A DNA stretch of 64,000 nucleotides from Ruminococcus albus AD2013 (GTDB taxonomy: Bacteria; Bacillota; Clostridia; Oscillospirales; Ruminococcaceae), in the NCBI RefSeq assembly GCF_000526775.1, contig NZ_JAGS01000001.1:3720001-3784000 (forward strand), read 5' to 3'. Positions 42,902-52,340 of the stretch are shown here, in pieces; the stretch's first letter is position 1, and each line of letters opens with the position of its first letter. Under the pieces are notes generated by a model, which saw only the letters and a list, made by a program, of their open reading frames with translations, ran no database searches and was not told the origin of the DNA. The position numbers and the translations under genes were made by a program.

Positions 42902-43618
42902 ATGAATACAATTCATTACTGTTGGTTCGGGAGAAACCCAAAACCAAATTTAATTATAAAATGTATAGATAGTTGGAAAAATAAATGTCCTAATTATAAT
43001 ATAATAGAATGGAATGAAGATAATTTTGATATAAATTGTTGCAATTATGTCAGAGAAGCTTATGAAGCAAAGAAATGGGCTTTTGTTTCAGATTATTGTA
43101 GATTCTATGTTTTATTTCATTATGGTGGGATCTATCTAGATACAGATGTTGAATTATTAAAAAGTCTTGATAATCTCAGTGATGCTTTTGTTGGTTTTGA
43201 AAGTCCACAACAAGTTAATAGCGGCCTAGTAAGAGGTGCAAATAAAGGTGATTCAATTTGTAAAAAAATGCTGGATTCTTATCAAAATGATTGTTTTCTA
43301 AACGACGATGGCACTTATAATTTAGTTACTGTTTGTGAAAGAGAAACAGGCATCTTACGTGAATATGGATTGAAATTAAATAACCAATTGCAATTGATCG
43401 AGAATACAACAATTTATCCATCAGAATACTTTAATCCAACAGAAATCGGCACTGGTAAAATTAATATTTCTGCTAATACTATTTCTATTCATCATTATGC
43501 AGCAAGTTGGGTTGATAGTAATACTAGATTAAGAGCGAAAATATATCGAACGATAAGTAGGTTGTTTGGAGTGAAATTTGCCGAAAGAATTAGGAAGATG
43601 AGGCGTTTAGTAAAATGA
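42902..43618 (+). CDS. GT32-like capsular glycosyltransferase
   Basis: 238 aa from the ATG at 42902; the TTG at 42872 would overlap the previous gene. Motifs: I-H-Y-C-W-F-G-R-N-P-K-P at the start, A-F-V-S-D-Y-C-R-F-Y-V-L-F-H-Y-G-G-I-Y-L-D-T-D-V-E (the DxD of the OCH1/GT32 family), and a late I-S-I-H-H-Y-A-A-S-W. It transfers a sugar using a metal-bound nucleotide donor. Overlaps the next gene by 4 bp. Confidence 0.9.
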   Translation: MNTIHYCWFGRNPKPNLIIKCIDSWKNKCPNYNIIEWNEDNFDINCCNYVREAYEAKKWAFVSDYCRFYVLFHYGGIYLDTDVELLKSLDNLSDAFVGFESPQQVNSGLVRGANKGDSICKKMLDSYQNDCFLNDDGTYNLVTVCERETGILREYGLKLNNQLQLIENTTIYPSEYFNPTEIGTGKINISANTISIHHYAASWVDSNTRLRAKIYRTISRLFGVKFAERIRKMRRLVK

Positions 43619-44799
43619 TTCAAGATATAAAAAGACGAATTAATAAAATAATATTTCGCTTTTTTCCTATATATCCATATACAGTTTTATTTCGCAGTTT
43701 TCAAGGTATGTATAATGATAATCCCAGATATATTTCGGAGTCATTACATGAAAAAGATGACACAATTCGTATAATTTGGGTATTGAATTCAGATGAACAT
43801 GTGGTTCCAGAGTATGTGAAAGTGGTGCATTTTGATTCACCTGATTACATTAAATATCTTTCACGATCACAAGTAGTAGTAGATAATTACTTTGGAATTA
43901 ACGGAAAAATCGCTTCGGCAATTGATTTGTCATGGATGATGAGAAGAAAGAACAGATTGAACATTTCTACTTGGCATGGAACACCTATCAAAAAAATTTT
44001 TAGGGATGAACCAGGGAAAACAAAAAAAGACAGCATTGGTAGAGTATCTGATTTCATTTTGGCGGGATGCAAATACACTGCTCAAATCTTAAATCAAGCA
44101 TTTTGTGATGATTATCCTGTTCTTTTAATTGGAACTCCGCGAAATGATGTATTGATTAATCAATCATTAAACATTGATAAAATCAAACAAAAACTAAGAT
44201 TACCCATAGATAAAAAAATTGTACTGTTTGCGCCAACTTTTAGAAATTCAGTTGAAGAAAGCGGCATTAACCAGATGAAAAGCATCAATTTTGATATATT
44301 ATTTGAAACGTTACATATTCAATTTGGAGATGAATGGTGCTTTGTTTTTCGTGTGCATAATGAAGTATTAGATGCGATTGACGTAAAAAAATGGACTGAT
44401 AAATTTGGAGATAGATTCGTTAATGGTAATATAGGAGAAGATATGGCAGAGTATCTTGCGTGTATAGATATTCTAATTACAGATTACTCTGGCTCAATGT
44501 ATGATTTTGCATTAACTGGTAAACCTTGCTTTTTGTTTGCTCCTGATCGTAATCACTACGAAAACGTTGAACGTGGTTTTTATTATGATTATGATGAATT
44601 ACCATTTCCAAAAGCTTATTCATCTAACGAACTGATTGATTGTCTTGAACATTTTAATTATGATGAATATAAACAACGAATAAATGCTTTTTTAAAACAA
44701 ATCGGAAATGTTGAGTCAGGAAAAGCATCAGATAAGGTTTCTGACATGATAATTGATTTTATGTATCATGGTAGAAAGGATTGGAAAAAGTATCTATGA
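43615..44799 (+). CDS. CDP-glycerol glycerophosphotransferase-family protein (TagB/TagF-like)
   Basis: 394 aa. Catalytic-type motifs: S-T-W-H-G-T-P-I-K-K-I, I-G-T-P-R-N-D, L-F-A-P-T-F-R, and I-L-I-T-D-Y-S-G-S-M-Y-D-F-A-L. Members add glycerol-phosphate (or related polyol phosphate) from a CDP donor in wall teichoic acids and capsules. In this locus it may modify the repeat unit. Its last codons read Y-L then TGA inside ATGA, so the stop overlaps the start of PEP mutase copy 2 exactly at the repeat border. Confidence 0.9.
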   Translation: MIQDIKRRINKIIFRFFPIYPYTVLFRSFQGMYNDNPRYISESLHEKDDTIRIIWVLNSDEHVVPEYVKVVHFDSPDYIKYLSRSQVVVDNYFGINGKIASAIDLSWMMRRKNRLNISTWHGTPIKKIFRDEPGKTKKDSIGRVSDFILAGCKYTAQILNQAFCDDYPVLLIGTPRNDVLINQSLNIDKIKQKLRLPIDKKIVLFAPTFRNSVEESGINQMKSINFDILFETLHIQFGDEWCFVFRVHNEVLDAIDVKKWTDKFGDRFVNGNIGEDMAEYLACIDILITDYSGSMYDFALTGKPCFLFAPDRNHYENVERGFYYDYDELPFPKAYSSNELIDCLEHFNYDEYKQRINAFLKQIGNVESGKASDKVSDMIIDFMYHGRKDWKKYL

Positions 44800-46805
44800 A
44801 AGCTATAATTTTAAACTCTGGACTTGGCACTCGAATGGGTGTCTTGACTTCTGAACACCCAAAATGTATGACCGAGGTTTCTGTAACTGAAACAATACTT
44901 AGTAGACAACTCAAACAGATAGCAGCAGCAGGAATTACAGAAGTGGTTATGACAACAGGTTATTTCGACGAAGTGCTTGTAAACTACTGTAACTCGCTTG
45001 ATCTACCACTGCACTTCACATTTGTAAATAACCCTGTCTATGACAAAACGAACTACATATATTCAATCTACTGCGCTCGTGAGTATCTTGATGATGACAT
45101 TATACTCATGCACGGAGATCTTGTATTCGAGAATACTGTATTTGATGATGTTGTCGCAAACGAAAAAAGCTGCATGACCGTAAGCTCTACTCTTCCTTTG
45201 CCTGAGAAGGATTTCAAGGCTCAAGTTGTTGATGGAAAAGTCATGAAAGTCGGCGTGGATATCTTCAATGAAGCTATGGAAGCGCAGGCTCTGTATAAGC
45301 TGAACAGAGATGACTGGAAGGTATGGCTTGACAAGATAGTCGAGTTCTGTGAAGCAGGAAATACAAAGGTTTACGCTGAGAACGCTCTCAACGAGCTGAA
45401 TGGTGCGGCAAACATCTCAGCTCTGGACGTTGAAAACAGACTTTGTTCTGAGATCGACAATCCCGAAGATCTCGCTGTTGTTTCTGCTAAGCTCAAAGAG
45501 ATCGAAAATAGAAGTGTATATATGTGCTTCTCGACGGACGTTATCCACAGCGGTCATATTGCTATCATCAAAAAGGCTGCACGTCTTGGCAAGTTGACTA
45601 TTGGCGTTCTTTCCGATGAGGCTGTTGTAAGCTACAAGCGATTCCCGATGCTGCCTTTTGAAGAGCGTAAGACAATGTTTGAAAACATTGCTGGCGTACA
45701 TAATGTTGTAGAGCAAAAAAATCTCAGCTATAAGGAAAATCTTGAAAAGTACAAGCCCGACATTGTTGTTCATGGAGATGACTGGGTAAGCGGTTTTCAG
45801 AAGCCTATCCGTGATGAAGTGACATCTGTTCTCGCTTCATACGGTGGAAAACTTGTCGAGTATCCTTATTCTACCGATGAAAAGTATAAGGAACTGGAGA
45901 ACCGCTCTCGCTCCGAGCTTTCCACTCCCGACATGAGAAGAAGCAGACTTCGCAAGGCTCTTGCCATGAAAGGCACTATTACTGCTATGGAAGCGCATAG
46001 CGGTCTTACGGGGCTTATTGTTGAGGATACCGTTGTGTATGAGAACGGCGGTGCGAGACAGTTCGACGCTATGTGGGTAAGTTCCCTTTGCGATTCTACT
46101 GCTAAGGGTAAGCCCGATATAGAGCTTGTTGATATGACTAGCCGTTTCCGCACTATTGACGATATTATGGAAGTTACTACAAAGCCTATTATCTTCGATG
46201 GTGATACAGGCGGACTGACAGAACATTTTGTATATACGGTAAGAACTTTGGAACGTATGGGCGTTTCAATGGTCATAATCGAGGACAAAACCGGTCTTAA
46301 GAAGAACAGTCTGTTTGGTACAGAAGTTCAGCAGACGCAGGCAGCTATCCCCGATTTCTGTGAGAAGATAAAGGCTGGCAAGAAAGCACAGAAAACGAAG
46401 GACTTCATGATCTGTGCAAGAATCGAGAGCCTTATACTTGAACAGGGCATGAACGACGCACTTGAAAGAGCTTTTGCATTTGCAGATGCAGGCGCAGACG
46501 CTATCATGATACACAGCCGTAAAAAAGACCCTGCTGAGATTTTTGAGTTCGTTGAGAAGTTCAGAGCAAAGGACAGAACAACGCCTATCGTTGTTGTTCC
46601 GACTTCGTTCAACACTGTTACCGAGGAAGAATTCAAAGAGCGTGGCGTAAATATTGTTATCTATGCAAATCAGCTCACAAGAACAGGTTTCCCCGCTATG
46701 CAGAATGCCGCAAAGATGATACTTGAACATCACCGTGCTAAAGAATGCGATGATATCTGTATGCCGTTCAAGGAGATCATCAGACTTATCCCGGAGGATG
46801 TATGA
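44796..46805 (+). CDS. Three-domain nucleotidyltransferase - cytidylyltransferase - PEP mutase, copy 2
   Basis: 669 aa, apparently identical to the 38235 copy (same LicC-like, TagD-like and PEP mutase domains, same E-D-K-T-G-L-K-K-N-S). An in-frame upstream start inside the previous gene would add five residues but is unlikely. This copy is followed by the intact reductase, flippase and decarboxylase genes, so it is the one in the full pathway order; the left copy would add dosage. Absence of differences implies a recent event or gene conversion. Confidence 0.9.
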   Translation: MKAIILNSGLGTRMGVLTSEHPKCMTEVSVTETILSRQLKQIAAAGITEVVMTTGYFDEVLVNYCNSLDLPLHFTFVNNPVYDKTNYIYSIYCAREYLDDDIILMHGDLVFENTVFDDVVANEKSCMTVSSTLPLPEKDFKAQVVDGKVMKVGVDIFNEAMEAQALYKLNRDDWKVWLDKIVEFCEAGNTKVYAENALNELNGAANISALDVENRLCSEIDNPEDLAVVSAKLKEIENRSVYMCFSTDVIHSGHIAIIKKAARLGKLTIGVLSDEAVVSYKRFPMLPFEERKTMFENIAGVHNVVEQKNLSYKENLEKYKPDIVVHGDDWVSGFQKPIRDEVTSVLASYGGKLVEYPYSTDEKYKELENRSRSELSTPDMRRSRLRKALAMKGTITAMEAHSGLTGLIVEDTVVYENGGARQFDAMWVSSLCDSTAKGKPDIELVDMTSRFRTIDDIMEVTTKPIIFDGDTGGLTEHFVYTVRTLERMGVSMVIIEDKTGLKKNSLFGTEVQQTQAAIPDFCEKIKAGKKAQKTKDFMICARIESLILEQGMNDALERAFAFADAGADAIMIHSRKKDPAEIFEFVEKFRAKDRTTPIVVVPTSFNTVTEEEFKERGVNIVIYANQLTRTGFPAMQNAAKMILEHHRAKECDDICMPFKEIIRLIPEDV

Positions 46806-46911
46806 TGCAGAATATACTAACAGCAAGTGAGAATTACACTGAGCTTGACGAATATTTCAAGAGCACTGGTACAAAAAAGATACTGCTTGTCTGCGATAAC
46901 TCTATCGGTTT
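44796..46911 (+). repeat. 2,116-bp direct repeat, right copy
   Basis: Matches 38235-40350 and continues into the intact alcohol dehydrogenase gene. The left border is the ATG of the PEP mutase gene in both copies; the preceding bases differ (GAAA versus TATCT). Confidence 0.92.
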
Positions 46912-47923
46912 TCTGAAGCTTAATGATTATTTCAATACGCTTGAAGAAAGACTTAGCATTAAGGTTATTCGTTTCAGCGATTTTGAACCTAATCCGAAAT
47001 ACGAGAGCGTTGTAAATGGCGTTGAGCTTTTTCATAATGAAAACTGTGAACTTATCGCTGTTGTTGGCGGCGGTTCGGCGATCGACGTTGCCAAGTGCAT
47101 AAAGCTCTATTCCAATATGGACAGCAGCAAGAACTATCTGAAACAGGAGATAGTTCCTAATGATATTACTTTGTTTGCCGTACCGACTACGGCAGGCACC
47201 GGCAGCGAAGCTACACGTTATGCTGTAATTTACTACAATGGCGAAAAGCAAAGTGTAACAAGTGAAAGCTGTATACCGAGTACAGTTCTGTTCGATCCAA
47301 GCGTGCTGAAAACTCTGCCTATGTATCAGAAGAAAGCAACAATGATGGATGCTTTCTGTCATGCGATAGAGAGCTTTTGGTCGGTAAACAGCACCGATGA
47401 GAGCAAGCAGTACTCAAAGGAAGCAATTCAGCTTATTCTTGCGAATATAGATAGCTATCTTGCTAATGATGAAACGGCTAATGCCAATATGCTCAAAGCT
47501 GCAAACATCGCTGGTAAGGCGATCAACATTACACAGACCACCGCAGGACACGCCATGTGCTATAAGCTGACTAGTCTTTTCGGTATTGCTCATGGTCATG
47601 CTGCTGCTCTGTGTGACAAGGTGCTGTTCCCGTACATGATTGCTAATGCTGACAAGTGCATTGATAAGCGTGGTGTTCAGTATCTGAAAGACACTTTTGC
47701 AGAGATTGCTGAGGCAACGGACTCTGACTCAGTTGTGTTAGCCGCTGAAAAGTTCGCAGGTATTGTGGACAGGCTGGAATTTGCTCCACCGCAGATAAAA
47801 TCGGAAATCGATATCGAAGTGCTGAAAACATCGGTTAACCTTGTACGGTTGAAGAACAATCCGGTTTCTTTATCATTAAATGTCATCGAGAAATTATATC
47901 GTAATATTTTGGAAGTGAAGTGA
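46802..47923 (+). CDS. Iron-type alcohol dehydrogenase, probable phosphonoacetaldehyde reductase (PhpC-like)
   Basis: 373 aa. NAD-binding motif V-V-G-G-G-S-A-I-D-V-A-K; P-T-T-A-G-T-G-S-E; metal-ligand regions D-A-F-C-H-A-I-E-S and T-T-A-G-H-A-M-C-Y-K-L-T-S-L-F-G-I-A-H-G-H-A. Group III alcohol dehydrogenases beside PEP mutase and phosphonopyruvate decarboxylase reduce phosphonoacetaldehyde to 2-hydroxyethylphosphonate. No aminotransferase for 2-aminoethylphosphonate is seen beside them, which favours the hydroxy product. Overlaps the PEP mutase stop (ATGATG). Confidence 0.88.
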   Translation: MMQNILTASENYTELDEYFKSTGTKKILLVCDNSIGFLKLNDYFNTLEERLSIKVIRFSDFEPNPKYESVVNGVELFHNENCELIAVVGGGSAIDVAKCIKLYSNMDSSKNYLKQEIVPNDITLFAVPTTAGTGSEATRYAVIYYNGEKQSVTSESCIPSTVLFDPSVLKTLPMYQKKATMMDAFCHAIESFWSVNSTDESKQYSKEAIQLILANIDSYLANDETANANMLKAANIAGKAINITQTTAGHAMCYKLTSLFGIAHGHAAALCDKVLFPYMIANADKCIDKRGVQYLKDTFAEIAEATDSDSVVLAAEKFAGIVDRLEFAPPQIKSEIDIEVLKTSVNLVRLKNNPVSLSLNVIEKLYRNILEVK

Positions 47924-47926
47924 TTG

Positions 47927-49354
47927 ATGAATACGTACATCAATAAAGTTAGAGGGCTGCCACAAGGGGTTAAGGCATCTATCGCCTTCTTTATAGCAAA
48001 TATCATTACAAAGGGTATAGGCTATATTACTACGCCACTTTATACAAGGTTATTATCAACAGAACAATATGGACAGACTTCTGTATTCTTAACGTGGCTG
48101 CAAGTATTTGGAATTATTGCTATGTATTGTTTATCATATGGAGTTTTTAATAATGGTATGATTGATTACCCAGAAAAAAGAGATGAATATTCGTTGTCAA
48201 TGCTTGTTTTATCAAACATCATTACGGTGTGCTTCTCGGGAATTATTCTTTGCATATATCCATTGATAAGTCAATACTTAAAAATGTCATTTTCATTATT
48301 GGTTTTGATGTGTTTGATTTTTTTATTTCAGCCAGCCTATAATTTTTGGATGGCAAAACAACGCTATGAACTAAAATATAAATTTTCTGTATTATGGTCT
48401 TTAATATCTGCTTTCTGTTCTCCATTAATAGCGATTATTTGTATTTTATTATTTCCTGAACACAGATTATATGCTCGAATATTTGGCGCAGAAATTGCTC
48501 TTTTACTGATATATATTGGATTCTATGTTCATCTTATTATCAAAGCAAAAGGAAAGATTATAACAAAGTATTGGATGGCGGCATTGCTTTTTAATTTGCC
48601 TTTAATACCGCATTATCTATCAACTTATTTATTGGGAAGTGCTGATAAGATAATGATTTCAAATATTATAAATGATACGGCTACAGCATATTATAGTGTT
48701 GCATATTCAGTTGCTTCCGTTGCAATCATTATCTGGACGGCCGCTAATTCATCTTTGATACCATTCACTTATGAAAAATGCAAGATAAAAGACTATAAGG
48801 CTATTTCAAACGTAACAATACCTATCTTAATAGTTTTTGGAGCTGCTTGTATTTTCATTATTTTGCTAGCACCAGAAGTAGTTGCTATTATGGCATCTAA
48901 AGAATATAAAGAAGCAATTTATGTAATCCCTCCTATTGTTGGAGGCGTGTTTTTCCAAGTACATTATTATATTTATGCAAATGTACTATATTATTATAAA
49001 AAGCCCAAATTTGTAATGATTGGGAGTTTTGTTGCAACTGTACTCAATGTTGTTTTGAATTTCATATTTATAAAGCAGTACGGGTACATTGCAGCTGGAT
49101 ATACTACGATTTTCTGCTATTTTGTTCAGGCGCTTATTGACTATTTTGCAATGAGATACGTAGTAGGCGAAAGCATTTATGATATGAGAATAATTGTTGG
49201 TATGTCTGTTTTTTTGACAATAATTTCGATATTTAGTAATCTAACGTATGATTATGTGATAATTCGTTATGTTGTTGTTATAGTTTTACTGATTGTTGGA
49301 ATTCTAAATAGCAAAAAAATGATCTCATTATTTAAGGGGTTAAAGAAAGGATAA
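47927..49354 (+). CDS. wzx: Wzx-type oligosaccharide flippase
   Basis: 475 aa, about twelve to fourteen membrane segments. The N-terminus G-V-K-A-S-I-A-F-F-I-A-N-I-I-T-K-G-I-G-Y-I-T-T-P-L-Y-T-R-L-L is typical of the polysaccharide-transport (MOP/PST) family. It flips undecaprenyl-linked repeat units to the outer face for polymerisation. It starts 4 bp after the reductase gene, and its insertion between reductase and decarboxylase ties phosphonate synthesis to glycan export. Confidence 0.92.
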   Translation: MNTYINKVRGLPQGVKASIAFFIANIITKGIGYITTPLYTRLLSTEQYGQTSVFLTWLQVFGIIAMYCLSYGVFNNGMIDYPEKRDEYSLSMLVLSNIITVCFSGIILCIYPLISQYLKMSFSLLVLMCLIFLFQPAYNFWMAKQRYELKYKFSVLWSLISAFCSPLIAIICILLFPEHRLYARIFGAEIALLLIYIGFYVHLIIKAKGKIITKYWMAALLFNLPLIPHYLSTYLLGSADKIMISNIINDTATAYYSVAYSVASVAIIIWTAANSSLIPFTYEKCKIKDYKAISNVTIPILIVFGAACIFIILLAPEVVAIMASKEYKEAIYVIPPIVGGVFFQVHYYIYANVLYYYKKPKFVMIGSFVATVLNVVLNFIFIKQYGYIAAGYTTIFCYFVQALIDYFAMRYVVGESIYDMRIIVGMSVFLTIISIFSNLTYDYVIIRYVVVIVLLIVGILNSKKMISLFKGLKKG

Positions 49355-49359
49355 TCATT

Positions 49360-50475
49360 ATGAAGGTTGAAAACTTAGTTAACATTATCGGCGCAGATTT
49401 TTACACGGGTGTTCCAGATAGCCAATTAAAAGCGCTTTGTAATTATCTAATGTATACATATGGAATAGATCAGAGCCACCATATTATAGCTGCAAATGAA
49501 GGTAATTGTACTGCTTTGGCTGCTGGTTATCATCTTGCAACAGGAAAAGTTCCTGTCGTTTATATGCAGAACAGCGGTGAGGGGAATATTATCAATCCGG
49601 TTGCTAGTTTATTGAATGATAAGGTTTACGCTATCCCGATGATATTCATTGTAGGCTGGCGTGGCGAGCCTGGCATTCATGACGAGCCCCAGCATATCTA
49701 TCAGGGTGAAGTAACTGTTAAGCTGCTTGAGGATATGGATATTGAGACATTCATCATTGGCAAAGATACAACTGATGATGAAGTCAAAGCTGCAATGGAA
49801 AACTTCAAGGCTATACTTGTAAATGGAAAGCAGGTTGCTTTCGTCATTCGTAAGGGTGCGCTGACAGACGCTCCGATGGTCGAGTACAAAAACGATAATA
49901 CCATGGTACGTGAGGAGATAATCCGTCATATCGTTAGGATAAGTGGTGAAGATCCAATCGTTTCGACTACAGGTAAAGCAAGTCGTGAGCTTTTCGAGAT
50001 AAGAGAGGCAAATGGACAGAGCCACAAGTATGATTTTCTAACGGTTGGCAGCATGGGTCACAGCTCCTCAATAGCGTTTGGCGTAGCGATAAACAAGCCT
50101 GATAGTAAGGTTTGGTGCATTGATGGTGATGGAGCTGTGCTGATGCACATGGGCAGCATGGCTGTTCTTGGTGCAAATAAGCCCGCAAATATGGTTCACA
50201 TCGTAATAAACAACTCTGCACATGAAACTGTTGGTGGAATGCCTACGGTTGCTGGGCAGATAGATGTTGTTGGCGTGGCAAAAGCTTGCGGGTATCCGAA
50301 TGCGGTTTGTGTTGATAGTTTTGAAACGCTTGACAGAGAGCTTGAAGCAGTTAAGGCCCGAAATGAGCTTTCTCTTATTGAAGTAAAGTGTAGTATTGGT
50401 GCGAGAGATGATCTTGGGAGACCTACTACTACAGCTATTGAGAATAAGCAGAATTTTATGGAATATATTATTTAA
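49360..50475 (+). CDS. Phosphonopyruvate decarboxylase
   Basis: 371 aa. Thiamine-diphosphate enzyme: N-terminal Y-T-G-V-P-D-S-Q-L-K ... A-A-N-E-G-N-C-T-A-L-A-A-G-Y (catalytic Glu), Q-N-S-G-E-G-N-I-I-N-P; C-terminal cofactor motif G-D-G-A-V-L-M-H-M-G-S-M ... V-I-N-N (GDGx~26NN) and H-E-T-V-G-G-M-P-T. It drives the unfavourable PEP mutase reaction by converting phosphonopyruvate to phosphonoacetaldehyde. Length and motifs are normal for the family. Confidence 0.95.
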   Translation: MKVENLVNIIGADFYTGVPDSQLKALCNYLMYTYGIDQSHHIIAANEGNCTALAAGYHLATGKVPVVYMQNSGEGNIINPVASLLNDKVYAIPMIFIVGWRGEPGIHDEPQHIYQGEVTVKLLEDMDIETFIIGKDTTDDEVKAAMENFKAILVNGKQVAFVIRKGALTDAPMVEYKNDNTMVREEIIRHIVRISGEDPIVSTTGKASRELFEIREANGQSHKYDFLTVGSMGHSSSIAFGVAINKPDSKVWCIDGDGAVLMHMGSMAVLGANKPANMVHIVINNSAHETVGGMPTVAGQIDVVGVAKACGYPNAVCVDSFETLDRELEAVKARNELSLIEVKCSIGARDDLGRPTTTAIENKQNFMEYII

Positions 50476-50491
50476 TGTTGGAGATTTATCT

Positions 50492-52330
50492 ATGTGCGGC
50501 ATAGTAGGCTTCACCGGAACAAAACAGGCAGCTCCCATACTTCTTGACGGGCTGGCAAAGCTCGAATACAGAGGCTATGATTCGGCGGGTATCGCTGTTC
50601 GTGACGGTGTGAATGAAACTGAGATCTTAAAGGAAAAGGGCAAGCTGCGTGTGCTTGCGGAGATGACCGACAACGGCAATGCAGTCAAAGGTTGCTGCGG
50701 TATAGGACATACTAGATGGGCGACTCACGGAGAGCCGTCTGCGCTCAATGCTCACCCTCACGCTTCCGATGACGAGAATGTAATTGCCGTGCATAATGGT
50801 ATCATCGAGAATTATCAGGAACTGCGTGAAAAACTCACAAAGAAAGGCTACACCTTCAATTCGCAGACCGATACCGAAGTTGCTGTCAAGCTGATCGACT
50901 ACTATTACAAGAAGTACAACGAGGGTCCCGTGGATTCTATCGTTCGTGCTATGCTACGTATACGCGGCTCTTATGCATTGTGTGTTATGTTCAAAGAATA
51001 TCCCGACGAGATCTACACCGCTCGTAAAGACAGCCCGATGATAATCGGTATTGCCGATGGTGAAACTTATGTAGCTTCTGATGTTCCGGCAATTCTGAAA
51101 TACACCCGTAATGTGTACTATATTGGCAATAACGAGATAGCAAAGCTCGAAAAAGGAAAGGCTACTTTCTATAACATAGATCAAGAAGAAATCACAAAGC
51201 CATTGAAAGAAATCAAATGGGATGCCGAGTCTGCCGAAAAGGGCGGATATGAGCATTTCATGCTGAAAGAAATTCATGAACAGCCGAAGGTCATTCGTGA
51301 CACCATCAATTCCGTTGTCAAGGACGGCGTTATCAGCTTTGAAAGCGTTGGTTTGACCGACGAGGATATGCGAAATATCGAGCAGATATACATTGTTGCC
51401 TGTGGCTCGGCGTACCATGTCGGCATGGCGGCTCAGTATGTAATAGAGGAACTGACAAGTCTTTCGGTTCGTGTTGAGCTTGCAAGCGAGTTCCGTTACA
51501 GAAAGATGAAACTGAAACAGAACAGTCTTGTTATCATCATCAGCCAGTCGGGTGAAACTGCCGATAGCCTAGCGGCACTTCGCTCTGCCAAGGATCAGGG
51601 CATCAAAACGCTTGGTATCGTGAATGTTGTGGGCTCGTCTATCGCAAGAGAAGCGGATAATGTATTCTACACTCTTGCAGGTCCCGAAATATCCGTTGCA
51701 ACAACAAAGGCGTATAGCACACAGCTTATTGCAGGTTATCTGCTCGCTCTCCAGTTTGCAAAGGCAAGAGAGGAAATCTCCGACGAGAGATATGCCGAGC
51801 TTATCAATGAGATAAATACCATTCCCGAAAAGATCAGCCGTATTCTTGAAGATAAGGAGCGCATACAGTGGTTCTCCACCAAGCTGGTCGGCATCAAGGA
51901 CGCTTTTTTCATCGGTCGAGGTATCGACTATGCAATCAGCCTTGAGGGCAGCCTGAAAATGAAAGAGATCAGCTATATCCATTCTGAAGCGTATGCTGCG
52001 GGTGAGCTGAAACACGGTCCTATCAGCCTTATCGAAGATGGAACTGTGGTCATCAGCGTTGTGACCCAGCCAGAGTTGTATGAGAAGACTGTCAGCAACA
52101 TGGTTGAGGTCAAGAGTCGTGGCGCACACGTTCTGGGACTGACAACCTACGGCAACTATGCGATGGAGGATACCGCCGATTTCACGGTGTATATCCCGAA
52201 GATGGATCCGCTGTTCGCAGGAAGTCTGTCGGTTATTCCGTTGCAGCTGATGGGTTATTACGTTTCTGTCGGCAAGGGCTATGACGTTGACAAGCCTAGA
52301 AATCTCGCAAAGAGCGTTACTGTTGAATAA
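50492..52330 (+). CDS. glmS: Glutamine--fructose-6-phosphate aminotransferase
   Basis: 612 aa from the ATG at 50492 (GGAG upstream), giving the required N-terminal M-C-G-I-V-G-F with nucleophile Cys2. Glutaminase domain motifs: R-G-Y-D-S-A-G, H-T-R-W-A-T-H-G, H-N-G-I-I-E-N. Two SIS domains follow (V-A-C-G-S-A-Y-H, I-S-Q-S-G-E-T-A-D, A-E-L-K-H-G-P), ending K-S-V-T-V-E. It makes glucosamine-6-phosphate, the precursor of UDP-GlcNAc. A capsule-linked copy probably boosts amino-sugar supply. No glmS ribozyme could be recognised in the 16-bp gap before it. Confidence 0.97.
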   Translation: MCGIVGFTGTKQAAPILLDGLAKLEYRGYDSAGIAVRDGVNETEILKEKGKLRVLAEMTDNGNAVKGCCGIGHTRWATHGEPSALNAHPHASDDENVIAVHNGIIENYQELREKLTKKGYTFNSQTDTEVAVKLIDYYYKKYNEGPVDSIVRAMLRIRGSYALCVMFKEYPDEIYTARKDSPMIIGIADGETYVASDVPAILKYTRNVYYIGNNEIAKLEKGKATFYNIDQEEITKPLKEIKWDAESAEKGGYEHFMLKEIHEQPKVIRDTINSVVKDGVISFESVGLTDEDMRNIEQIYIVACGSAYHVGMAAQYVIEELTSLSVRVELASEFRYRKMKLKQNSLVIIISQSGETADSLAALRSAKDQGIKTLGIVNVVGSSIAREADNVFYTLAGPEISVATTKAYSTQLIAGYLLALQFAKAREEISDERYAELINEINTIPEKISRILEDKERIQWFSTKLVGIKDAFFIGRGIDYAISLEGSLKMKEISYIHSEAYAAGELKHGPISLIEDGTVVISVVTQPELYEKTVSNMVEVKSRGAHVLGLTTYGNYAMEDTADFTVYIPKMDPLFAGSLSVIPLQLMGYYVSVGKGYDVDKPRNLAKSVTVE

Positions 52331-52340
52331 GGAGAAAGCT

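Noticed and set aside
38839..46826. Several 65-186 codon frames on both strands inside the two PEP mutase copies
   Set aside because: They occur identically in both repeats only because the DNA is duplicated; all overlap the real gene and lack ribosome sites.
50476..50491. Possible glmS ribozyme before the glmS gene
   Set aside because: Only 16 bp separate glmS from the previous stop codon, too short for the ribozyme, and no ribozyme core was seen inside the decarboxylase gene.
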